Below, piece after piece: positions 1 to 6,901 of a stretch of DNA of 14,299 bases. Numbering within the stretch: position 1 is the first letter of the stretch; the number at the start of each line of letters is the position of its first letter. The notes beneath the pieces are model-generated. The model ran no database searches and was not told the origin of the DNA. It was given only the letters and a program-made list of their open reading frames with translations. Source of the stretch: Acidimicrobiales bacterium. Its GTDB lineage: Bacteria; Actinomycetota; Acidimicrobiia; Acidimicrobiales; RAAP-2. Both the position numbers and the translations under genes were made by a program. The stretch lies in assembly GCA_017883105.1 (NCBI GenBank), contig JADGOF010000019.1, positions 1-14,299 of the forward strand. Direction: 5' to 3'.

Positions 1-28
1 GCTTTGACGCTCGCACCTGAGGCAGGAG

Positions 29-55
29 CCCAGTGCGGGAATTCCGCACGCTGGG
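29..55. repeat. Bulged inverted repeat (terminator-like hairpin)
   Basis: CCCA at 29-32 and GTGCGG at 33-38 pair with CCGCAC at 44-49 and TGGG at 52-55; the loop is GAATT and GC at 50-51 is bulged. It has no T-run. It could be the end of a transcription unit left of the window, or the hairpin behind which a class C intron inserted. Confidence 0.5.
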
Positions 56-65
56 ATCTGTGCGG

Positions 66-89
66 GGGGCCGCCCGAAAGGGCGGTCCC
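66..89 (+). other. Ten-pair stem with GAAA tetraloop (structured RNA element)
   Basis: Positions 66-75 pair with 80-89, including one G-T pair, and close a GAAA loop at 76-79. A GNRA loop on a long GC stem is typical of folded RNAs such as group I or II intron domains and is less typical of coding DNA. The element follows a GTGCG motif at 60-64 directly. The RNA family cannot be settled by eye. Confidence 0.45.
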
Positions 90-296
90 TACCGCAACCG
101 GAGCCTGTGTGCCGAGAATGCGAAGGGAGGTGACGGCGTGCGAACGTCGTGACCAACAGAGCAATGCTGTACAAGAGATGGAGGAAGGAGTGTGAAGGAG
201 CGGATGTTCCGCTCCCTGGCCCTCCGGGATCAGCTCTGCGAGAGAGGGATTCCAAACCACTGCAAGGGGCGTCCTTAAGAGCGGGGGTCTTGAGCG

Positions 297-773
297 TTGC
301 AGGAAACGGCAGGCAAACCTCGGATACTCTCTGACAAATACGGGGACGCGCAGACCGATCCAGCGAGGATCAGGACTAGACTGAAGAGGAGACGTCAGCG
401 GTTGACATCTGGAAAGCCAACACCACTTTCTGACGATCGACATCTCGTTCCAGGTCTAGGCGCGCTGACTTTGGCCGCCGTCTTTGCTCTGAGCACTGCA
501 GCTGGTTGGGGATCCACCCGAGCAACTACTGCAGTCATCTTCGCATTACTGGGGGTAGGATCGGCGCCTCTTCAATTCGTCGACACAGAGGACTGGTGGC
601 AGTGGGTAACGCTTACTCTTGGGCTCGGACTCGGAATATTGGTCTCGGTGAGTTTCTGCCTGCTAGAACTCGGCAGATATAATCCCCTTGTTGTTGGATG
701 TGTGATTGGCGGAGCCGCTCTTTTACTTCATCTCATCGGCCTCGCGTACCTCATGCGATCGCGTCTGTCGTGA
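297..773 (+). CDS. Small four-helix membrane protein, unknown function
   Basis: 158 residues. The N-terminal ~50 residues are polar and strongly basic, with an RTRLKRRRQR stretch at about 27-36, so this end is probably cytoplasmic. Four hydrophobic segments follow at about 52-72, 75-95, 100-123 and 127-153. I recognise no family. The start is uncertain: the first possible codon is TTG at 297, six bases after an in-frame stop, with only a weak GGGGG upstream and no ATG before the first membrane segment; an in-frame TTG also occurs at 402. The downstream membrane-protein gene starts inside this gene's stop codon (GTGA at 770-773), so the two are very likely translated together. The pairing suggests a helper in surface-polysaccharide assembly, by context only. 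The codon use is AT-richer than in the genes beyond 4880. Confidence 0.6.
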   Translation: MQETAGKPRILSDKYGDAQTDPARIRTRLKRRRQRLTSGKPTPLSDDRHLVPGLGALTLAAVFALSTAAGWGSTRATTAVIFALLGVGSAPLQFVDTEDWWQWVTLTLGLGLGILVSVSFCLLELGRYNPLVVGCVIGGAALLLHLIGLAYLMRSRLS

Positions 774-2548
774 TCCTAGCCGACCCCACAGCGGCGCCTC
801 CTCGCCCACACTCCCGCCGTCCGAACTTTCTCCATGCAGTCTATGTACGGCTCACTCATGTTCCCGTCGTTCCGGCAGTCACCACCCTTGGTCTCGTTTT
901 TTGGTTTGTCGCTTGCCTAGTGTCTCGCCCCCTTGACCCAAATAGCGAAGGTGGATTCTTAAGCCGGATTTCTCCGCTCTGGTACGTGGGGATCATTCTG
1001 ATTGCAACTGGCTGGGGTCTGTCCGGAAGAGTGGGCCAGCACGCGAAAACAGACGGAACAAAATGGGCAGGCTTCGCTGTAGTAACGATGACAATCGCCC
1101 TCGCGGCCACACCTCCCATTATCTACCCGGGTGTTCGTTTTTCATGGACTCTGAAACATGTCGGAGTTACGGAATATATCTTGGCCTATCACTCCGTGAA
1201 CTCCTCGATCGACATCTACCAAGCCTGGCCAGGATTCTTTGCGGCGATGGCAACGCTCTGCCGCTCGGCCGGCTTATCAGACCCGATAGCACTGGCTCGA
1301 TGGTGGCCCCTCATAGTCGACCTTGTCGCCTTGGCCGCGATGCGCCAACTGAGTCGCAAGTTCCTCAGCGAATATCGTTCCTGGGTAGCATGTGGAATAT
1401 TCGTGCTTGGAAATGCAATAGGACAAGACTACTACTCACCACAATCGATCAGCTTCGCCTTCGCGATCCTAATATTCGCACTCGCCGTGGAGGTGCCAGG
1501 CGGGGATTCCGAAAGCCTAATTGGACTTCGGATTTTCACGATAGCGATTCTCAGCTTTGCTATCGCTGTTACCCATCAGCTCACTCCGTTCATGGTTGCG
1601 ATTGCGCTTGCCGTCCTCGTGATCTTTCGATTGGTGCGCTTCAAATGGCTTCCTTTAGTGCCCATTATTCCCGCCGCCTTTTGGGCATTTATACAAATTG
1701 ACGAGGTACGTCGCTATTTCAAGCTTGGCAGCATTGGTGATTTCGGAACCAATATACGTCTTCATCAACCTGGAGCCCCAATTGTGCACACCTTGGCGAT
1801 CGGCCAGGTAGATTTAGTCGCGTGGCTAGGTGCATCCGCATTAATTGCTGCGGCAGCGCTTCTGACAACTTGGCAGCACCGTAATCGCTTATCGTATGCA
1901 CTTCTACTTTGCGCAGTTTCTCCTGTGGCTCTGTTCTTTTTCAACCAGTACGGAGGCGAAGGTACATTTCGCGTCATCTTGTTCGCACTGCCCTGGTTGA
2001 GCATCGGTGCGGCTCAAATAGGGAAGCCCCTCCGAATTCCTTTAAGCAGTATCTTCTGGATTGGCCTTCCAATACTCCTTGCCGCAAATATCGTTGGATC
2101 AGCAATACTTGATTGGGTCAATGTCGTGCGTCCAAATGACCTCGCCGCCGAAAGGTATTTTGAGGCCCACGCTCCGAATGGCTCAGTTCTCGTTTCACTC
2201 GGGTCGGGCTATGCGCCGACAAAATCCACCAGACGATATCCTTCGTTTTCATATCTGATGGCCCCAGGTGTTCAAAGTGCCCTACTGCCTAATGGTACAA
2301 TCGATACCGCTCAGGCAGATTCTCTGGCGATCTCGTTGGCGATTTCCAGTAAGAGACCCGCATCGAAGTATTTCGTTCTCGCTGGGGAACAAATAGAAGC
2401 AAGTGGCGAGTATCAGCGCGTGTACTCTGGTTCAGAGTACCGAGCTTTCGTAAGCGCAATGAAGCACTCTCAGTATTGGGTCATCGTCTATAATACTCCG
2501 ACATCGGTACTGTTTCAGTTGCGGGCGCCGCCGGTTCTCAAGAAATGA
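770..2548 (+). CDS. Large polytopic membrane protein, probable glycan polymerase/glycosyltransferase (GT-C-like)
   Basis: 592 residues from GTG at 770, which overlaps the preceding stop by four bases; an ATG at 698 is in frame but would overlap the upstream gene by 76 bases and is less likely. The protein has roughly eleven to thirteen hydrophobic segments and, near the C-terminus, a soluble extracytoplasmic part of about 130 residues beginning near PNDLAAERYFEAHAP. Features such as DIYQAWPGFFA and GQDYYSPQS recall actinobacterial membrane proteins usually labelled hypothetical or GT39-like, found in exopolysaccharide loci. In that class an acidic residue in the first outer loop and aromatic loop residues handle lipid-linked sugars, but I cannot point to a catalytic residue. 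A polymerase or lipid-linked-sugar transferase is inferred from topology and from the GT4 gene downstream. Composition is AT-richer than most of the window, which suggests transfer. Confidence 0.7.
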   Translation: MILADPTAAPPRPHSRRPNFLHAVYVRLTHVPVVPAVTTLGLVFWFVACLVSRPLDPNSEGGFLSRISPLWYVGIILIATGWGLSGRVGQHAKTDGTKWAGFAVVTMTIALAATPPIIYPGVRFSWTLKHVGVTEYILAYHSVNSSIDIYQAWPGFFAAMATLCRSAGLSDPIALARWWPLIVDLVALAAMRQLSRKFLSEYRSWVACGIFVLGNAIGQDYYSPQSISFAFAILIFALAVEVPGGDSESLIGLRIFTIAILSFAIAVTHQLTPFMVAIALAVLVIFRLVRFKWLPLVPIIPAAFWAFIQIDEVRRYFKLGSIGDFGTNIRLHQPGAPIVHTLAIGQVDLVAWLGASALIAAAALLTTWQHRNRLSYALLLCAVSPVALFFFNQYGGEGTFRVILFALPWLSIGAAQIGKPLRIPLSSIFWIGLPILLAANIVGSAILDWVNVVRPNDLAAERYFEAHAPNGSVLVSLGSGYAPTKSTRRYPSFSYLMAPGVQSALLPNGTIDTAQADSLAISLAISSKRPASKYFVLAGEQIEASGEYQRVYSGSEYRAFVSAMKHSQYWVIVYNTPTSVLFQLRAPPVLKK

Positions 2549-2938
2549 GCAGGCTGCAGGTACGCTAAGGGCTCGCCGTCGAACAGATTGAGCGATTCCA
2601 ATAGCGTTCGCGCTGGTCACGACCCCGGCAACCGTGCAAGTAATCGCGCGGCCTTTTCGTTGGTGAAAGTGGGGAGACGGAATACTGTGCGCGGTTAATG
2701 AGCATTGATCATTACCTAGGCTATGATGAGACGGAGAGTTATCAGAATCATCGACCGAAGAGTTGGGTTCTGGGCGAGATCTAGTCCAGATCAAGTGTTG
2801 CTGAGATCCGTGTAGGGAAGCTACAGTGGGACGAGTTGCAGGTGGGAAAGATTAAGATGTGATGGGCGCCGAGCTAGGAACGGCCCTTGGGCGGAAGAAT
2901 CGAGAACTTCTGCCCAATGAGTGTTAGGAAAGTTTGCG
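2549..2938. other. 390-base intergenic region between membrane protein and GT4 genes
   Basis: No gene is supported here. A TATGAT hexamer at 2722-2727 would make a good -10 element for the downstream glycosyltransferase, but no good -35 lies 16-18 bases upstream, so a promoter is only possible. A stem-loop at 2887-2917 is listed separately. The length and the lack of coding suggest that the GT4 gene has its own promoter. Confidence 0.5.
2887..2917 (+). promoter_or_regulatory. 11-bp stem-loop in the presumed 5' leader of the GT4 gene
   Basis: TTGGGCGGAAG at 2887-2897 pairs with CTTCTGCCCAA at 2907-2917, eleven pairs with a single G-T pair and a nine-base loop. It ends 21 bases before the preferred GT4 start at 2939. 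There is no T-run, so a leader structure, protein-binding site or attenuation element is as likely as a terminator. Confidence 0.45.
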
Positions 2939-4039
2939 ATGCGCGTTGGATTGGTCACTTCTGCATACGCACCTGAACGTGGTGGTCTCGAATCTTATGT
3001 TGAGAATCTCACTAATGCCTTGGTCCGAATCGGGTGCAGCGTCGAAGTGTTGACTCAATGCCCCTACGGCAAAGATGTCGCGTGGTCTGGTGGCGAAACG
3101 TATGCTGGTAGCACTGTGCGGCACTTTCCGGATATGACCCATACTCAACATTTTCGGATCGCCCCTAGCTTGTGGACGTACTTGAAGCATGCTGGTTCCG
3201 AATACGACGTCCTTCATGCGCACAACTTCCATGCCTTTCCATGTGTGGCGGCAGCTTTAGCGTCTGAAACGCCACTGGTGGTCTCTCCACACTTTCACGC
3301 AGTTGGGCACACGTTTGCTGCTCGGATGTTGCATATTCCGTATGATCGTATTGCTCATAAGATCTTTTCCCGTGCTCACGCTGCAATTTGCGATTCAAGG
3401 GCAGAAGCGGCATTGCTTCGGTCGAAGTATCCGGAATTCGATTCGCGGATTCGAGTAGTTGGTACTGGTGTGGATTCTGCGGAATTGGCGACGATTGATC
3501 CATTCGAGCTTGACCCTCCGATCGTTCTTGCAGGCGGTCGACTTGTCCCATATAAGCGAATTCCCAGGATCGTCAAATCCTTTGCGGAATTGCGTAGCGA
3601 CGCCACCCTAGTCATAACGGGTACTGGTCCGGATGAGTCGCGCATCCGGGCATTGATTGATGAACTGGGGCTATCGGACAGGGTGCTGATGGTCGGCCAG
3701 ATTGACCGTGCAGAGCTGCAGCGGTGGCAACGCACAGCATCGGTGGTGGTGAGCCTGTCGACGCAGGAAGCGTTTGGCCTTGGATTGGCCGAAGCCGCTG
3801 TAGCCGGAGCTTGGATGATTGCAAGCGATATTCCGGCCCATCGGGAGGTTACAAGTATGGCTGGAGACATTTCGGGACTGGTGGATGTGGATGCCACGAC
3901 GGTTGAGGTGGGAGCGAGGATTGAAGAGGCTATCCATCGCCAAAGGAGGATGGTTGCACAATTGGGCTTCGCTACTTGGGATGAAGTGGCTGCCTTGGTG
4001 CAAGATACCTATTTGGATGCCCTCGACAAACAGAGATGA
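2939..4039 (+). CDS. GT4-family glycosyltransferase (GT-B fold)
   Basis: 366 residues, a normal length for retaining GT4 enzymes, which move a sugar from a nucleotide-sugar donor to a lipid-linked or growing glycan at the inner membrane face. The N-terminus MRVGLVTSAYAPERGGLE is the usual first strand and glycine-rich turn (GGLE at 15-18). The donor half carries GRLVPYKR (R201, K206), a GTGPDE turn near 228-233 and the EX7E pair E277...E285 in EAFGLGLAE. The ATG at 2939 is chosen over an in-frame GTG at 2921 because AGGAAAG lies at a suitable distance and the family N-terminus begins there. It probably belongs with the upstream membrane protein in one surface-glycan cluster. The sugar specificity cannot be read from sequence. 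An IS-like sequence begins close behind the stop codon. Confidence 0.88.
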   Translation: MRVGLVTSAYAPERGGLESYVENLTNALVRIGCSVEVLTQCPYGKDVAWSGGETYAGSTVRHFPDMTHTQHFRIAPSLWTYLKHAGSEYDVLHAHNFHAFPCVAAALASETPLVVSPHFHAVGHTFAARMLHIPYDRIAHKIFSRAHAAICDSRAEAALLRSKYPEFDSRIRVVGTGVDSAELATIDPFELDPPIVLAGGRLVPYKRIPRIVKSFAELRSDATLVITGTGPDESRIRALIDELGLSDRVLMVGQIDRAELQRWQRTASVVVSLSTQEAFGLGLAEAAVAGAWMIASDIPAHREVTSMAGDISGLVDVDATTVEVGARIEEAIHRQRRMVAQLGFATWDEVAALVQDTYLDALDKQR

Positions 4040-4130
4040 CTGGATCGCCCTGGGTTTCATGGAAACTCTGACTACTCCCGAATGCGGCGGAGCCGACTGA
4101 CTCGGTTCATGCTGCTGTCGTCGGAGTCCG

Positions 4131-4147
4131 TCGAGCCTCGAGCTCGA
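4131..4147 (+). terminator. Possible weak terminator hairpin downstream of GT4
   Basis: TCGAGC and GCTCGA form a six-pair stem with a CTCGA loop about 90 bases after the GT4 stop. It has no T-run. It may equally be an incidental palindrome in IS-derived DNA. Confidence 0.2.
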
Positions 4148-4224
4148 TGGGAGGTATTGGGGGCGCCTCACGGATCGGTTGACATCCCTAGTTCAGGGCG
4201 AGGCTTTGCTGGAAGGATGGAAGC

Positions 4225-4380
4225 ATGCCGAAGAAGTTCCCTCAGGAGTTCAAGCCTGGCATTGTCTCGGTTGCCCGTCGGGGCACGATCCCCACCCCGA
4301 GGTGGCGGCCGATTTCGACAGCTCGGAGTCGACACTGCGGCGTTGGATGGCCCAGGCCGAAATCGACGACGGGATCAATG
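4225..4380 (+). mobile_element. IS3-type transposase OrfA fragment, frameshifted
   Basis: From ATG 4225 the frame reads MPKKFPQEFKPGIVSVARRG, a typical start of an IS3-family OrfA helix-turn-helix protein. After about 4284 the match continues in the next frame as HPEVAADFDSSESTLRRW and then MAQAEIDDGIN, the recognition helix and following helix. Restoring one base near 4284/4285 would give ...ARRGDDPHPEVAADFD, so a one-base deletion is the simplest explanation. Similarity stops near 4380, where an opposing ISL3-type fragment begins; no OrfB integrase domain with a DDE triad follows. This is a dead remnant. The left end is not resolved: a TGACTGGATCGCCC stretch at the GT4 stop codon could be the element end, but this is only a guess. 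Confidence 0.7.
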
Positions 4381-4385
4381 GGGAC

Positions 4386-4637
4386 TGGTTCGGATTTCCA
4401 CCTGACCAACATTTGGGCAAGACCGGCGGTGGTCGGCGGGAGGTCCTCGGTGGCCGAGTCACATGCCTCGACTGCACCGCCGCAGTTCGGACACGTCGTC
4501 TCGCTCATCAGCGTCTCGATCAGGATGCCGAGTGCAGGAACTTTCTCGTCCTCGACGAACTTCAGGACCTCCGCGCTTCCGATGCCGATCAGCATGGCCA
4601 GCATCACGGACGGACCCTGAGCCTCGGGACGAGCCAT
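4386..4637 (-). mobile_element. ISL3-type transposase N-terminal fragment
   Basis: Reading the minus strand from ATG at 4637 gives MARPEAQGPSVMLAMLIGIG, then AEVLKFVEDE, an IET strand, CPNCG (one half of a zinc-finger-like motif), and DLPPTTAGLAQMLVRWKS. The order (hydrophobic start, acidic strand, CPxCG, D-L-P, then a strand ending V-x-W) matches the N-terminal region of ISL3-family transposases from actinobacteria. The match ends at about 4386, just where the zinc-binding C-terminal cysteines and the DDE domain should follow, so over three quarters of the gene is missing. The break coincides with the end of the IS3 OrfA fragment, so one element probably cut the other. A GGGTTTCGGCGACTGCGCGC-like stretch upstream (minus strand, about 4743-4767) could be a terminal repeat, untested. 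Confidence 0.5.
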
Positions 4638-4881
4638 CACCGGAGGCCTCGACCGTCGACCCTCCATAGCCACGAATTGGTCAAGCCCCCTCAGACCCGA
4701 GGAGTCGGATTTCGTTGGATGACCGGGTGTGCCGGGAGTTGCGCGCAGTCGCCGAAACCCCCTACGCACCCGCACGGGGGTCAGCTTCTCCGGGTTGGAT
4801 TTCCGTTTCCATGGCAGCCGGAGAATGACGCCCGGAAAGTTCGCCGCCGGCTGATCGGGTCAGCGTCCCCGGCGGCACGGC
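4638..4881. other. Gene-free stretch between IS remnants and the GT2 gene
   Basis: No coding region is supported. It contains the likely upstream part of the ISL3 fragment, reading leftward from about 4770, and the terminator-like stem-loop at 4844-4875 that belongs to the minus-strand operon. Confidence 0.4.
4844..4875 (-). terminator. Two-part stem-loop behind the GMC-epimerase-GT2 operon
   Basis: CCGCCG at 4844-4849 pairs with CGGCGG at 4870-4875. Inside, GCTGA at 4850-4854 pairs with TCAGC at 4860-4864, and GTCCC is bulged. It begins six bases beyond the GT2 stop codon in the direction of transcription. It lacks a T-run, as many actinobacterial terminators do. Confidence 0.45.
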
Positions 4882-5952
4882 TCAGGGGGCCATCCGCCTC
4901 CGGGCGAGGAGGCCGATCCGGCCGGCGGCATTGCCCAGGCCGGCTAGGGCGATTCCCAGCAGCATGACGCCGAGCTGCACCAAGCCCGCCACGTGCCCCC
5001 GGACGACACCGGCGATCGCCGCCTTGGACTGCACCGTCAGCGCCCGGCGGACGAAGGCCACCTCGGCGTGGAGGTTGGCCGCGGAGCCCATGTCGGCGAA
5101 GGCCTCGACCTTCTCCCGGTTGACGAAGAAGCATCGGCGCCAGAAGTAGCGCCAGGCCACCCGGTCGCCCGGGACGTAGTGGTGCACGACCGCCCGCGGC
5201 TCGTAGAGCACGGCCCCGTCCGGGAACGCGTCTGCCACTCGCATGCACAGGTCAAGGTCGTCGAAGTCGATCGAGTGGAAACCCTCGACCTTCTCGAATG
5301 CCTCGCGCCGGATGGACATGTTGGCGCCGATCAGGTGGGCGAGCGGACCGAGCTCGGTGGGCATGCCCTCGTAGGCGCAGCCGAAGACCCAGTCGAAGTT
5401 TGGCGGGAACCAGTCCGGCCGGCCAGTCTGGTATTCCGGCAGGGGAGCCCCGCCGACGGCAACGGTGGCGTCGTCGTCGTAGGGGGGGAGCAGGCGCTCG
5501 AGCCAGTCGGGCTCGGCCCAGGCGTCGTCGTCGAGGAATACCAAAATGTCGCCCGAAGCAATTTCGGCGCCGGTGTTTCGTGCCCATCCGGCCCCGAACC
5601 GCCGCTTCGAACCGTGGGCCCGCTGGTGGGCCGACGCATCCAGGTGGTCCTGGGCGAAGCGGTTCGCCACCACCTGCACGGGAACGGACTGGTCGGCTCC
5701 GGCCCAGCGGTCGGAGCACCGGGCGAGCAACTCTTCGTTGTGGTCGATGCAGAGGATCACCTCGAGCGGTGCCCGGGTCTGCGCCTGGCAAGAGTCGACG
5801 GCCTTCACTAACTGGTCCCACCGGGCCATCGAGTAGGCGGGGATGATCACCGTGGCCGACACCCGTGTCGCTCCGTCGGACGAGCGGGTCCCCGCCGTCA
5901 CGCCGCTACCGCGGTCCATGTCCGGTCCCGTTCTGCCGTCTGCCCCACGCAT
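4882..5952 (-). CDS. GT2-family glycosyltransferase with C-terminal membrane segment
   Basis: 356 residues. The GT-A fold starts at VSATVIIPAY (31-40). LVFLDDDAW has the metal- and nucleotide-binding DDD at 141-143, and FDDLDLCMRV (230-239) is the acceptor-side acidic motif followed by the usual L-C-R helix. Then come HHYVPGDRVAWRYFWRRC and a hydrophobic anchor at about 318-342. Such inverting enzymes act on the inner membrane face, taking UDP- or dTDP-type sugars. The first ~30 residues are polar and disordered-looking; ATG at 5952 is used because it lies seven bases after the stop of the epimerase gene, and an in-frame ATG at 5919 is an alternative. It is the last gene of a three-gene operon, so it presumably transfers the product made by the two enzymes encoded upstream. 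The acceptor is unknown. Confidence 0.87.
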   Translation of the reverse strand: MRGADGRTGPDMDRGSGVTAGTRSSDGATRVSATVIIPAYSMARWDQLVKAVDSCQAQTRAPLEVILCIDHNEELLARCSDRWAGADQSVPVQVVANRFAQDHLDASAHQRAHGSKRRFGAGWARNTGAEIASGDILVFLDDDAWAEPDWLERLLPPYDDDATVAVGGAPLPEYQTGRPDWFPPNFDWVFGCAYEGMPTELGPLAHLIGANMSIRREAFEKVEGFHSIDFDDLDLCMRVADAFPDGAVLYEPRAVVHHYVPGDRVAWRYFWRRCFFVNREKVEAFADMGSAANLHAEVAFVRRALTVQSKAAIAGVVRGHVAGLVQLGVMLLGIALAGLGNAAGRIGLLARRRMAP

Positions 5953-5959
5953 GCCCCCA

Positions 5960-6901
5960 TTATCGGTCGGATCGCGCGTCCGGGTCCACGCCGGCGGATC
6001 CCGGCTGGTCGGTCCCGACCGCGGCGTCGAACGGGCGGAGCGACACGCCCAGCCCGGTGAGGACGTCCACGTTGGCTACCACCGGTGCGGGCCGGATGAG
6101 GCCGAGCAGCGAGTCGGCCCGGACCGGCAGGGGCAGCCCGAGCGACTCGGCCACCCGCAATGCCGCCAAGGCGGCAGTGGGCGGAACCGGGACGAACCGT
6201 GGCGCGGGCCTGCCCTGGCCGACGGCGAGCGCCGACAAGAGGAGTCGGAACAGCAGCGGGTCGGGGTAGGCGATTCCCACCGGGACCCTGGGAGGATCGT
6301 CGGCGCGGGCCACGGCGACGACGGCGGCGGCCAGGTCGTCCTCCTGGACGGTGAACTGATGGGCCCTCGGGCCGAAGTCCGGGAGAATCGGCAGGGTCGC
6401 CAGCTTGCGCAGCGTCCCGGCCATGCCGCCCCAGCCGGGCCCGTAGACGAGTCCCGGGCGAACGACCCGCATGCCGCGGGCCAGGGCGGCCAACTCGGCG
6501 TCGAGCTTGGCCCGTCCGTAGAGCTGCCGGGTGCCGCGATAGGCCGACATCGACGACACGGCCACGGTGGACCGCACCCCTGCGGCGGCGGCGGCGTCGA
6601 GGAGCGCGACGGTGCCGAACACGTTCGTCTCCCAGATGTCCGTGCGCCGGGTCAGTGTCATGTCGTAGGCGCAGTGGACCAGGATGTCGATGCCGTCCAA
6701 CACGTTGGGGTCGATTGTGGCGCCCAGCATGAAGGCCCGGTCGGAGGTACCGGGACGGACGGTGCGGACTAGGCGCCGCACGTCGTAGCCGACCGACTCG
6801 AAGGCATGTTGCAGGACCGATCCAAGGTAGCCGGTCGCCCCGGTGACGGCGACGACCCGGCGCGGTCCCTCGCCCCCGGCCGGCGTCGGCACGGGCGTCA
6901 C
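5960..6901 (-). CDS. NAD-dependent epimerase/dehydratase (extended SDR)
   Basis: 313 residues. The Rossmann start VVAVTGATGYLGS carries the GxxGxxG cofactor motif at 21-27; AYD after ILVHC (about 73-80) and NVFGT (93-97) are the usual strand-4 and helix-5 marks. The catalytic set is S116/S117...Y128-G-R-A-K132 (YxxxK), followed by RVVRPGLVYGPG. This fold acts on nucleotide sugars or similar hydroxylated substrates (epimerisation, dehydration or oxidoreduction); substrate is not readable. The start is GTG at 6901, inside the stop codon of the GMC oxidoreductase gene (GTGA), so the two are translationally coupled. The stop TAA at 5962-5960 lies seven bases before the GT2 start. The C-terminal ~40 residues are acidic and low in structure. 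Reading further upstream in this frame would run antisense-like through the oxidoreductase gene and is not coding. Confidence 0.88.
   Translation of the reverse strand: MTPVPTPAGGEGPRRVVAVTGATGYLGSVLQHAFESVGYDVRRLVRTVRPGTSDRAFMLGATIDPNVLDGIDILVHCAYDMTLTRRTDIWETNVFGTVALLDAAAAAGVRSTVAVSSMSAYRGTRQLYGRAKLDAELAALARGMRVVRPGLVYGPGWGGMAGTLRKLATLPILPDFGPRAHQFTVQEDDLAAAVVAVARADDPPRVPVGIAYPDPLLFRLLLSALAVGQGRPAPRFVPVPPTAALAALRVAESLGLPLPVRADSLLGLIRPAPVVANVDVLTGLGVSLRPFDAAVGTDQPGSAGVDPDARSDR

Larger units (their letters stand above)
1..296. other. Gene-free, strongly structured leading region; possible 5' fragment of a group II intron
   Basis: I find no convincing coding region here; the short open frames look like chance. 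Three inverted repeats stand out. At 29-55 a CCCA+GTGCGG arm pairs with CCGCAC+TGGG, with a two-base bulge and a GAATT loop. At 66-89 a ten-pair stem with one G-T pair closes a GAAA (GNRA) tetraloop. At 197-215 GGAGCGGA and TCCGCTCC form a perfect eight-pair stem with a TGT loop. GTGCG at 60-64 lies five bases after the first hairpin. Group II introns start with GTGYG, and class C introns insert just behind terminator-like hairpins, so a truncated intron 5' end is possible. No domain V and no reverse transcriptase are visible, so this stays a weak identification. Confidence 0.25.

Noticed and set aside
402..430. TTGACA at 402-407 as a promoter -35 element inside the first gene
   Set aside because: No acceptable -10 hexamer lies 16-18 bases downstream.
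2432..2794. 120-codon minus-strand frame in the gap after the membrane protein
   Set aside because: No motif, no ribosome binding site, overlaps the end of the membrane-protein gene, and its composition is not protein-like.
4179..4967. 262-codon plus-strand open frame as an intact gene
   Set aside because: Only its part at about 4293-4380 matches anything (shifted OrfA); the rest is antisense to the ISL3 fragment and the GT2 end.
4993..5811. Long plus-strand open frame opposite the GT2 gene
   Set aside because: It is the antisense of a well-supported glycosyltransferase, lacks any recognisable motif and is typical of stop-poor GC-rich DNA.
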